Positions 33,700 to 43,800 of a stretch of DNA of 64,000 nt are shown here, one piece after another; within the stretch, counting starts at the first letter, position 1; the number at the start of each line of letters is the position of its first letter. Under the pieces are notes generated by a model. The model did no database searches and had not been told where the DNA came from. It saw only the letters and a program-made list of their open reading frames with translations. The DNA is from Liolophura sinensis (taxonomy: Eukaryota; Mollusca; Polyplacophora; Chitonida; Chitonidae). The stretch lies in the NCBI RefSeq assembly GCF_032854445.1, contig NC_088306.1, forward strand, positions 5,328,373 through 5,392,372, written 5' to 3'. Both the position numbers and the translations under genes were made by a program.

Positions 33700-33981
33700 T
33701 CATAACCAACACCACGTCCAACGCACCCACATGATGTACACCACCCTAGTGGAAGACAAACTCAACAAAGGTTAGGCTGTGTAACGACCAAACGATAAGC
33801 ATCGATCACTTACTGTCACCAGACAATGAATGCGAGAGACCTGCAAATTCCAACGTTCAAGAACTGTATATAGCGAGATTCAATCCCCTTAACACCTCGG
33901 CCTCGGTCAGCTTCAGGTTTCACTGTCAAGTCCATCACGCGAAGTCCTAATTCCTTTATCAAAACCATGTATTGTGCGGAG
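33700..33981 (-). CDS. Cluster of candidate short exons of the minus-strand membrane protein
   Basis: Three exon-like pieces on the minus strand: from 33981 (acceptor ATTCGTTTTAG) to 33924 or 33896, then 33840-33814, then 33745-33700. The last two are separated by a 68-base intron with donor GTAAGT and acceptor GTTTGTCTTCCACTAG. The first reads SAQYMVLIKELGLRVMDLT. In the frame I prefer, the others read VSRIHCLVT and GGVHHVGALDVVLVM. The 33700 end is phase 1, which fits the entry phase of the exon at 25078-25158. The donor of the first piece is uncertain (ACA|GTGAAA in phase 0, or GAG|GTGTTA in phase 1), so the mature sequence here is tentative. Confidence 0.3.
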
Positions 33982-34298
33982 CTAAAACGAATACCATATT
34001 CATATTTCCCGTATTAGTAAAGACGAACACCTGTCCAAACTTGAAAGCCAGTATTATTTAGGTTTTCTACTCTTCTGTGCATGGCGCTATTTTCTAATTT
34101 CTTACATGCATAAATTAGACAAAATACAGTTAGGTAGTAGATAAGGGTAATCCTGCAATAATACACTGTGACTTTGGTACATTCAAAATAAATATGGCGG
34201 CGTTCGGGGTAGATCCATGCTTGTAACGTTTATATACTATGTTGAAAAGATTTGCGGTGCACATCTTATAACTAAGCTCTGTACCTAAGACATGACCA

Positions 34299-34580
34299 AA
34301 ACATGAATGTTTGGCCTAATGGTTAGAGCGTCCGCCTCGAAGTCGGGAGACTGCGAGATCAAACCCGGGTCAACTCACACTAAAGACTTAATTGATACAG
34401 TAATTGTTGCTGCCTCGGTTGGGGTTCATCGGCGGCAGCACTTTGGCGGCGTGGACTCACCCTGGCACAAAAAGACACAACATGTGTACACACACCCAAT
34501 GACTCCTCGTCGTCATAAGGCTGAAAATTGTTAAGTATACCGGTACCACGTAAAACTACAAGCATGTATACATATTAAAG
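34299..34580 (+). mobile_element. SINE family B, near full length
   Basis: The head has an A box (TGGCCTAATGGTTAGAGCG) and a B-box-like GAGATCAAACCCGGG. The body has GTTGCTGCCTCGGTTGGGG and GCAGCACTTTGGCGGCG. The 3' end is CTGAAAATTGTTAAGTATAC. Confidence 0.88.
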
Positions 34581-34593
34581 CAAATCTTGTGCA

Positions 34594-34595
<2 letters not shown>

Positions 34596-34635
<40 letters not shown>
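34596..34635. repeat. (TA)n microsatellite
   Basis: About 20 uninterrupted TA dinucleotides. Confidence 0.97.
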
Positions 34636-34638
<3 letters not shown>

Positions 34639-35334
34639 CGAAGTACATTAACACCTACCGAATTATAATACTTCCAAAATAATGAAGAATGTTTATTATG
34701 AAGCTTAATGACTCCTATAAAATTTTTAAAACTTTATATTTTTTAAACTTTTTTCACGAACTTAGTTTTCTTCACAAGCATAGTTAGTTCTACTTTCATA
34801 CATACATGATGAGTCCATCGAGATTCGAAGATTCAGCTGGCGTTGTACTGTATAATAAATGCACTATATATTTAACTCTTTGCTAGATCCACTGTACAAA
34901 AAATACCAGTCATGCAGTTTTGTTTTTGTTTTGATATATGGGCTACTTAGTCACTTTGCCCTCTAATCACACAATGTTCAGGACATTCATAACAAAACTA
35001 ATTTACAGTTTATCAACAGTCAGGAGTGTCTACCTCAGATCATGGCCATGGTTATCAACAGTTAAACAAAATGTCAATTAAACTCTACACCCCGGAGTCT
35101 TATTACCAGAAAGGACTGAAAAAATGTTTTACATGCTTTACCTTAACCTGTACCCGGTAAAATACTAGGCGCACTGAAAAGAAAACAAAATTAGAGTGTC
35201 AGCGCCGCTCAAAATCTAGGATCTTCTCAACAGTGTGTGTCCTGTGATATCAAGTGAGCTTATATTACATTTCATGTATTTAACGACGTCAGCAATAATC
35301 TTTTCACTGATGTGACGACTGTCAAGCTTATGTA

Positions 35335-35600
35335 TATTTATTTATTTATTTATTTATTTATTTCGTTGTTGTTTTAAGCCATACTCAAGAATATTTCACT
35401 TATACGACGGCGGACAGCATTATGGTAGGAGGAAACCAGGCAGAGCCCGGAAGAACCCACGACCATCCATAGCTTGCTGGCAGACCTTCCCACGTACGGC
35501 CAGAGAAGAAGCCAGCGCGAGCAGGACTTAAACTCACAGCAACTGCGTTGATGAGAGAATGCTGGTTTATTGCGCCGCACTGGCACGCTGACTACTTCGA
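35335..35600 (-). mobile_element. SINE family A, full length with long (TTTA)n tail
   Basis: All blocks from tail to head are present: TTCACTTATACGACGGCGGA, AGGAAACCAGGCAGAGCCCG, CTTCCCACGTACGGCCAGAG and head remnants to GGCACGCTGACTACTTCG. It lies in putative intron 1 of the minus-strand membrane-protein gene. Confidence 0.9.
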
Positions 35601-35941
35601 CCAGGCCCCAGTCAGGCTTGTGGTTGGAGGAAACTGGAACACCAGCAATAAACCAGCGCCCTTCGAGGTATCTAGGTACCCGGCAATTAAAACTTGAAGT
35701 AGATTCCCAACGCTGGGCTTGCCAGACTGCAGATAGATAGTCTAATGTTCTCCGAATCGATGTTGATCATTTAAAACATCGAAAACGGAATCAAAACGGT
35801 AGGATTTGGTGATCAAATGTCACGGCGGTACATGCTCTGCAGGCACGTGGGGATTCTCTATGTGTATAACACAGACCACAGAACACAGTCCGCTATACTT
35901 TTATAACTATATGTAATTCCGAGATTATTTCATGCCCATAC

Positions 35942-36006
35942 GTAGCTTGTAGCAGCATTAACACAACGCAGGATACCGTAAAGTTACATACAATGCCTAA
36001 AAGCAT
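35942..36006 (-). CDS. Candidate signal-peptide exon of the minus-strand membrane protein
   Basis: The ATG at 36006 opens MLLGIVCNFTVSCVVLMLLQA, a strongly hydrophobic leader, then a donor (AC|GTATGG) in phase 2. Joined to the exon at 33981, which needs two bases from upstream, it reads ...LQATSA|QYM, giving a good signal-peptidase site (Thr at -3, Ala at -1). A TATA box lies 108 bases upstream on the same strand. The donor has C at -1 and is not strong. Taken with the phase match I consider it plausible. Confidence 0.33.
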
Positions 36007-36113
36007 ATTGAGGGAATTTAGTCTGGTACAGGTCTCATAAAGAAAACACCCGTCGATTACGGAGAACTCGAATCGTAGTCGTACGAGACTTGTTGACTCA
36101 GCCAGGCCTTTAC

Positions 36114-36121
36114 TATATATA
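36114..36121 (-). promoter_or_regulatory. TATA box of the candidate minus-strand gene
   Basis: TATATATA on the minus strand, 108 bases before the ATG at 36006. Transcription starting about 30 bases downstream would leave a 5' UTR of about 80 bases. Confidence 0.35.
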
Positions 36122-36288
36122 TTAGGAACATGATGAGGGACGAGGCTCATATCCCAAACGAAAAAAGAAAAGAAAGTTCAGATTTTCACGCAGAAATTGT
36201 TAAGTTACTGGCTTGTTTGAAACAGCAGGCTGTTGGCCTATATACATGTGCCTACCTCCATGGCGATCCTAATTGTAGGGAGCCGCTA

Positions 36289-36544
36289 CACTAAAAAAAT
36301 CAATCTCAAAATTTTAACAGACAGTCTGTTATATGGGTGATGCTGGAATGTGTTCTGTTATTATAACACAATAATCTGTCATATTCAACAAAATATCTAT
36401 TTATGTCTAATAGAACCTTTATGTTTAATTAATGGAATGTGTGTGTTATATTTATAAAGCAAATCTGCTGCAACAGCAGAATACATTCTGGCATTATTCA
36501 GACAACAGACATTCTGTTAAAATTAACAGATAATTTTTTGAGTG
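36289..36544. mobile_element. Fold-back MITE, copy 1 (256 bp)
   Basis: It starts CACTAAAAAAAT and ends in the complement-like ATAATTTTTTGAGTG. Long imperfect terminal inverted repeats of about 100 bases include TTAACAGA, TCTGTTAT and AGAATACATTCTGGCATTAT near the ends. No coding capacity. Four copies lie within 2.7 kb. Confidence 0.8.
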
Positions 36545-37644
36545 AAGCCTGTGTCCCAACGACTACTAGGATACGTACGTGACGACCGTCTAGCTCACTT
36601 TAAACTGACATTTCTATGAGTTACCATTCAAAATAATTGAAGCCTTTTTATTTTTGCCGGTGATACGTTTTGAAAACATAGAAGATTAGCTCAATTGCTA
36701 CTTTCACTGGAGTTGAGTGACAAACTGTTCTCGCCACTGCCACTCACAATCCGCTAGCGCCACGGCATGGTTTCTCCCGTCGCAGCAGATATGGCTTGGA
36801 TTGGCTATGAAAATTTAAATTCTGTGGACCGCTAAACCGTGCCAAATTCTCCACTGGTACGACTATCATTCCATGGATGTTCAATTTGTGTCACACAAAC
36901 CAGTAGGCAGCGTTTGTGTCATCTAAGGTGGCCGGTATATATGAGCAATGCACTACACACATGCCTTTCAAGTTTATTATGCAACCCAGTTTTTTGTTGA
37001 AAAACTGTTTTACTTTTATGATTTTCAATGTGAGGTGTACACATATAGGTAATATAGATTAAATCAAATCAATGTCCTCTGGAAAGACACACAATGGGAT
37101 GGCCTAATGCATGGATTCGACAAGGCTTTACAAGGCTTAATACCTAAGGCTTAATACAAGGCCTAATCCCAGCAGGGGCGTCATGACATCACCGGGCCAG
37201 GGCTCCGCGGCCTTCAAGATAAGCAGACGGTCCATTTTTAATGTATTTTTTTTTAAATTGGAACTAGTTAACTTTTTTTGCAGTGAAAGGGACACTTTCT
37301 TTTTACCAAGTATTGTAATTACGTGTACATAGGAAAAATTCAGTTAGACTTCAATGAGACAAATTTTGTTCGTAATTGCCGTAGAGCCTGTATTGTTCAA
37401 GAGAAAGGACTTTTTTCAGAACAGCTACTGTTACTATAAACAGATTTTTTGTGTACGATTGGGATATTGAAAGCGGTCCCTGGGCCTACGGTACATCAAA
37501 GCCTGCGCAGTTAACTGGCGGTAAAGGTACCTTCGAACGAACGCCGTTGGTTGGGCGATAAAAGCATTTCAAATGCTTTATTTGCGACATAAGGGCAACA
37601 TTAACAACCCCTCAAGTAGGGTTGAATATATTCTTTACCGAATA
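36545..37644. other. Unique sequence between MITE copies
   Basis: No gene. A small local duplication of CAAGGCTTAATAC words lies at about 37120-37165. Confidence 0.4.
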
Positions 37645-37882
37645 CATTCAAAGAAATAATCTGTTAATTTTAACACCAAGTCTGTTGTCGGTGTCATGCT
37701 AGAATGTATTCTGTTATTGTCACACAATACTGTGTCATATTCAACATAATATTCTGTTAGTCTTATAGACTCTTTATGTCGAATTAATAGCATATGTGGT
37801 CATATTTAACAGAATAATCTTTTGCTATTGCATCACTCAAATAACAGAAGTTCTGTTAAATTTAACATATTATTTTTTAGAG
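37645..37882. mobile_element. Fold-back MITE, copy 2 (238 bp)
   Basis: The ends ATTCAAAGAAATAATCTGTT and AACATATTATTTTTTAGAGG pair as inverted repeats. The interior shares GAATGTATTCTGTTATTGTC and TCTTTATGTCGAATTAATAG with copies 1 and 4. Confidence 0.75.
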
Positions 37883-38368
37883 GGATGCCCTATGTGAGGC
37901 TTCGGTATATGGAGAGACCATGATACGTGCCACTGCCAACTGTTACATGCTGTAAGATCGTTAGGTTTCCAAATAACAACTGGTTTTTGATTGGCTGATC
38001 AAGCCGTGGCCTATGATAGTATCAGTAATCAACCAATAAAAAGTAACATTTGTGACCCAAGCTCCAGTAGGCCTATACGGTCTTCCCATTGGTGATTCCG
38101 GCGAAGTCTAAATACAGTTAGCAGCAACATCTGATTTTTAGTTTTTTAACCTTCACAAGGAAAAATTTTTCTCCGTAACTATACAATTACGATCAACAAA
38201 ATTCTCTTTTGTGCATGCGCAATGAATAGAATCTTTCCTTCTTTTTTGTGTTGAATATTTTATTTGACAGACCCCTCATATGGTTCTGTATTTAAATATC
38301 ATATGTCTTCAATGGGGGAGTCGTATACAATCTCTTAGCAATTTACGCCCTAATATATATATATATAT

Positions 38369-38447
38369 GCTCAGTTTCTTCCCACCATAATTATGCTGAG
38401 AGATGAGCGAAAAATTCTTGAGTACGACGTAAATCGCCAATCAAATA
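38369..38447 (+). mobile_element. SINE family A, 3' fragment (diverged)
   Basis: TTTCTTCCCACCATAATTAT is followed by TTCTTGAGTACGACGTAAAT and CGCCAATCAAATA. Confidence 0.7.
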
Positions 38448-38488
38448 TGCATGTCCCCCTACACCAACAAAATTATTCTGCCAGAATT

Positions 38489-38655
38489 ACAGAAAAAAAA
38501 ATATATGTAGTTAGTCTAATAGAATCTTTGTGTTGAATTAATGGAATATGTGTATTCTATTTAACACAACTTTCTGTTGCGATTGCAGAATGCACTCTAG
38601 CACCACTCAGACAACGGACTTTCTGTTTATATTAACAAATTATTTTTTTTTAGTG
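38489..38655. mobile_element. Fold-back MITE, copy 3 (167 bp, left part deleted)
   Basis: It retains AGTCTAATAGAATCTTTGTG, GAATTAATGGAATATGTGT and the right end ACAAATTATTTTTTTTTAGTG. The left arm is largely lost. Confidence 0.65.
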
Positions 38656-38732
38656 CAATGACATAAGGTATTCAGCCATTAACCAGAAAGCTTTAGTATT
38701 TAGTTGAATTGTGAGATGAGTTATAGAGTGTA

Positions 38733-38990
38733 CTCTCAAAAAATAATCTGTTAATTTTAACATAAAGTCTGTTTTCTGCGTGGTGCTAGAATGTATTCTG
38801 TTAATTGTTACAGCAGATTATTCTGTTAAATATAGCACACATATTCTATTAATTCAACATAGAGCCTGTGTTAAACTAAGAGGGTATTACGTTGAATATG
38901 TTACATTGTTATGTTGTAACAACATAATACATTCTGCCATTACACAGACAAAAGACTTTCTGTTAAAAGTAACAGGTTTTGTTTCGAGTG
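38733..38990. mobile_element. Fold-back MITE, copy 4 (258 bp)
   Basis: The left end CTCTCAAAAAATAATCTGTT faces the right end AACAGGTTTTGTTTCGAGTG. The interior shares TAGAATGTATTCTGTTAATT and AATACATTCTGCCATTACAC with the other copies. Size matches copy 1. Confidence 0.78.
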
Positions 38991-39250
38991 CATAAAATAA
39001 AGGAGATATTAAGAAATAGAAAATATGCCTTAAAAATTAAAAAAAAATTCTCATTTTTTTTGCCATGTCTCTTTTCGTTTTCCTTAAAACCGTACTCTTC
39101 GAGGAAAAACGGTTTGCTCGCTGAGTAAGTAGGCCCACAGCTGTACCAGTACATAGACATTCTCAATGCATTTAGGCAGGATCAGAAAAGGCTGGTCAAA
39201 TTTATAACTCACAGTCCGACCACCAGTGGAAAATCTCCACAGGTTCAAGG

Positions 39251-39265
39251 AGCGCCATCTAGTGG
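39251..39265 (-). promoter_or_regulatory. Consensus CTCF-binding motif
   Basis: The minus strand reads CCACTAGATGGCGCT, matching every position of the CTCF consensus CCASYAGRKGGCRSY. It lies 1.6 kb upstream of the MIS12 start codon, close to a GC-richer patch that may be its promoter. Binding is inferred from sequence only. Confidence 0.6.
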
Positions 39266-39299
39266 TGAGTTGCGACTGTGTTTGGATCAAGACTAGTCT

Positions 39300-39384
39300 G
39301 TTTCAGGAAAAGGCGGGGGATTTGTTCTTGTTATGACGGTGGCCTATGACAGTTAACGTCGTTCTCATTCTGTGATAAAGGCTG
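39300..39384 (+). promoter_or_regulatory. Possible MIS12 promoter and non-coding first exon
   Basis: A short GC-richer stretch (AAGGCGGGGGATT at about 39309) precedes a donor, GGCTG|GTAAGC, at 39384/39385. An acceptor-like AAGTTTCAG at 40743-40751 before the MIS12 start codon could receive it. This is inference from splice signals and position. Confidence 0.25.
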
Positions 39385-40348
39385 GTAAGCCTGGTAAATA
39401 TCTTTTCCTCCGGAATCCTCCAAAGAGTATGTGATTTTTGATGAAATGGTCTTTTTATTTTAAACATAGGGTGAAAAGAGTCCGTGATTGTAGCAGTGTA
39501 TTATGTCGTTGTTGTTGTTGCTGTTGAGGTTGACCAGTGACAGAATAAATTCATAATGTAAACCGTTGAGTGTGAAATGAAGTTGTCAAACTGGAGGCAT
39601 TTGTAAAGACTAGGTTGATCCTTATGTTAGTCAATAAGCTCCTTCTCAAATGTTCATTATGAAAAGTTCTTCAATAATTGACCCATGATAATTAGCACCT
39701 AGTTCAATTAAATAAAACTTTGAAAGCTGTTTGCTAATCCAACAATTTCTGATATTAACCTGCCTCAACGTTTAATCGTTGAATTAAAAGCCCCGGTAGG
39801 TTCGTTCGGTAAGGCCCTTTCATTTTACATCATGGAGTTGGCCATTAGGCTAAATTTTACTCCAAAACGGTGGCACAGATCATATTTTTGTTTAATTTTA
39901 CATGTTAGTTTTTAATACAGCTTGTTTAGATTGCACGGCCAAAAGTGTAGGAGCCCAAGTGTTTTCCAGAACCGAAGGGACAGTAGATATGGCCCTGATG
40001 TGTGACCTGCTTATATGGTACAGATATCCTGCACAATTGCTCACATGAGCATTGCTGACTGCTTGTAGGCCTACTCTTTGTTAACAAGGCCCCTCAAACA
40101 GGAACTGCAGAGTAATGTACTTGTGCAAATTCTCTGTCCAAGGCCAGGATTGAACTTGGACATTGTGTGTCTTTGCGATTGAAAGAGAGATCTATAGATA
40201 CATGTATGCACTTCATACGGCTGGTATTCCAACTGCTTTGTACTAGCATGACTAGGCCACAGATTAATTTCTGGATGTGCAGGGTACTGAGTTCTGTATA
40301 TATTTTATTTAAACTTAAATGTCTGCAACAGGTAAACTGATGGTTGAC

Positions 40349-40695
40349 CGCTTCAGCCTGATGGTTAGAGAGTCAGGCTCGAAGTCGGGAGACTGCGGGA
40401 TCAAACCAGGGTCAGGACATACCAAAGACATGAAGACTTTTAAAAAAATGGTACTTGCTGCTGCCTCGCTTGGTGCTCAGCTCCAACAGGTTGTAGCAAG
40501 GAAACATAAGAGTTGGCCTGGTGTCAGAATAAGGTGACTGGGTGGGGTGTCATGTCTGGTGTCTTTGGCATGATACTTCAGTGGCAGCAGCACTTTGGCG
40601 GCAAGTCCAAGAAGACACAATATATGTACGCACACCTAATGACTCCTCGTCATATGACTGAAAAATTGTAAAGTACAACGTAAAACCCCAAGCAT
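40349..40695 (+). mobile_element. SINE family B, full length, just upstream of MIS12
   Basis: A complete copy: head CTTCAGCCTGATGGTTAGAG and GCGGGATCAAACCAGGG, body GGTACTTGCTGCTGCCTCG and GTGGCAGCAGCACTTTGGCG, 3' end ACTGAAAAATTGTAAAGTAC. It ends 150 bases before the MIS12 ATG, so it lies in or next to the 5' UTR. Confidence 0.9.
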
Positions 40696-40844
40696 GCATT
40701 CATTCATTTGAACTGATTGTAACTAAATGTCAATCAAAAATGTAAGTTTCAGAAGGAGCCCAGACTAAAAATGTCTGGATAAAGAAGTCTGGATGACAGG
40801 AGTTTGAATTAAGAAAAGGATTACTGGATTATTAAGTCCGAGTC

Positions 40845-43800
40845 ATGGCAGAAGGCTCTACCGTGGTGGTGAAAGGAGGGTCCAGAGTGGGAGATTCTGG
40901 TGAACAGGACAGAGGGTCACAGGTGTCACGTGACATACCTGACCATATTGGGGCGGCCTCCATGACAACCACGTTCTCTACGGATGAGTCAAGTATGGCC
41001 AGCCAGATGTCCAGCAAGGTAAACAGCACAGGGGAGACTACTCCAAGGTCTGCCTTCAAGAAGGACGACGAGTACACGACTCAGTTTTTCGGCTTCACAA
41101 CGAAGTCATTTTGCAATGGCAGTAAGTACCTGTATTGTGTACTGCTTTGCAATTTATGTAAAATTGTATCTAAGTTTACCTCCAGCATGTCATGTCAGTG
41201 TTGTTTAGAGTTTTCTGTTGTAGTTTCAAGCCTGCAAATAAGCAGCCTGCTGAGGGCATAATCATTGTCAGACGTGAAATCTTACCTTGTCAGCACAGGC
41301 GCTTGAATCCAGTCCTTAAACCCTATATATGCCGTATACCAGCCCCCTACACATATATAAGAAGTAAAGGCATGAAATGACTTTCGACCGACACCACACA
41401 ATATCTCTGAAATTCAAGAAATAAAGCCCTCAACGTACCAACTTTTCTACACGTTATGTGTTGGCATCCACCATTTGTATTTTCAAATCAATTATGTTTT
41501 GTGCCAGTGACAATTATATTTGTTACCTAGCCCCACTAAACATTGGTCATGTCCAAACTTAGACTAGAAGCTTGTCTCTATGGATTATCTCCCTTTACGT
41601 TGGATAATAGTTCAAGATATGGAAACGAGTGGAAAAGTTAGAGGTTGAAGGCTTTATTTCTTGAATTTTGGAGACATTGCATGGTGCTGGTCAAACGTCA
41701 TTTCATGTGTTTACATTCTTATATATACATATCTAGGAGGCTGGTATATGGCATATATAGGGTTTTATGGACTGGATTCGAGCGCCTGTGGTTGTCAGGT
41801 ACAAACTAAATGGTGTTTGACAAAGTTCACATGCAAAGTTCACAAACATTATATACTAGGGAATCTTACACACACTAGCTGGATGAAATGGGTTTTGAAA
41901 TTGTAAGGTTGCATGCCAGCTCGGCGCAATCACCCAGGAGCCTTTCACCAATGTGATCGCTGTGAGTTGAATTCTGGCTCCTCCTGGCTTCCTCTCTGGC
42001 CGTACATGGGAAAGTCTGCCAGCAACTTACAGATGGCTGTGGGTTTCCCCTGGGCTCTGCCGGGCTCCTCCCACCATAATGCTGACTGCTGTTGTATAAG
42101 TGAAATATTCTTGAGTACAGCGTAAAACATTGATCAAGTAAATAAGTTGACCTTTTTTCATGTAAATGTTGTTTTCATTTATACTGTATGAATCTTATAC
42201 TTACCTGACAATGTGAATGATGACTTTATAATTTATTTTCCATGAATAACTACCTACCACTGTGAATGTTTGTCTGTGTTGTAGTTTATAATGCCTATAA
42301 CTGCCTACTGTTGGACGTCTTAGAGACCTGGTCAGCATTTGTACATCAACAGGTAACTATCACTCTGTAGAACACCCAGTTATGGCAGTAACTATTAAGG
42401 GGAGATAACCAATATATTTAGCTTGGACTTGTGAATCTGACTAGGAGATTTTTTTGAGTTTTCAACGTCGAGTGTCTCTTTGATCTGTTGTCCTCTGATC
42501 TTGGGTCTTTTGAGGAAACACTAAAATGTAGGCCTGTATGGTATGGCTACATACTTTTTTCCCAGGATTTTATACCCTCCGCTATTGTTTTGAAATGAAA
42601 TAAAGCAACACATTTGACAAGAAATATAAGCAGGTCAGTATGAAATTATTGATTTGATTTTTTTTGTAGATTCATATGGAGTATAACAGTGTGCATGCAG
42701 TGCCTCAAGAACACATGCACTGTTATTTCCAACCCTGCATCGCATTATGACTGCAGGATACATAGTAAATGTAACAGAAGAAATTAGAGAGAAATACCAA
42801 TACACACGTGACACATACACACATGACACATATACACATGACACATACACACATGGCACATACACACATGGCACATACACACACGACATATACACACGAC
42901 ACATACACACACGACACATACACACACGACACATACACACACGACACATACACACACGACACATACACACACGACACATACACACTTGACACATACACAC
43001 ACGACATATACACACACGACACATACACACTTGACACATACACACACGACATGCACACACGACACATACACACTTGACACATACACAAACGACACATACA
43101 CACACGACATATACACACACGACATATACACACGATACATACACACACATGACACATACACACACGACATATACACACACGACATACACACGACACATAC
43201 ACACACGACACATACACACACGGCATATACACACACGACATATACACACACGACACATACACACACCACATATACACACATGGCACATACACACATGGCA
43301 CATACACACATGAACAATACACACACGACACATACACACACGACACATACACACACGACACATACACACGACACATATACACGACACATACACACATGAC
43401 ACATACACACAACACATACACACAACACATACACACATGACACATACACACACGACACATACACACACGACACATACACACACGACACATACACACACGA
43501 CACATACACACACGACACATACACACACGACACATACACACATGGCACATACACACGACACATACACACGACATACACACATGACACATACACACATGAC
43601 ACATACACACATGACGCATACACACTTGACACATACACACATGACACATACACACATGACACATACACACATGACACATACACACATGACACATACACAC
43701 GGCATATCCACACGACACATGCACACAACACATACACATGACATACACACATGACATACACACATGATACATACACACATGACACATACACACACGACAC

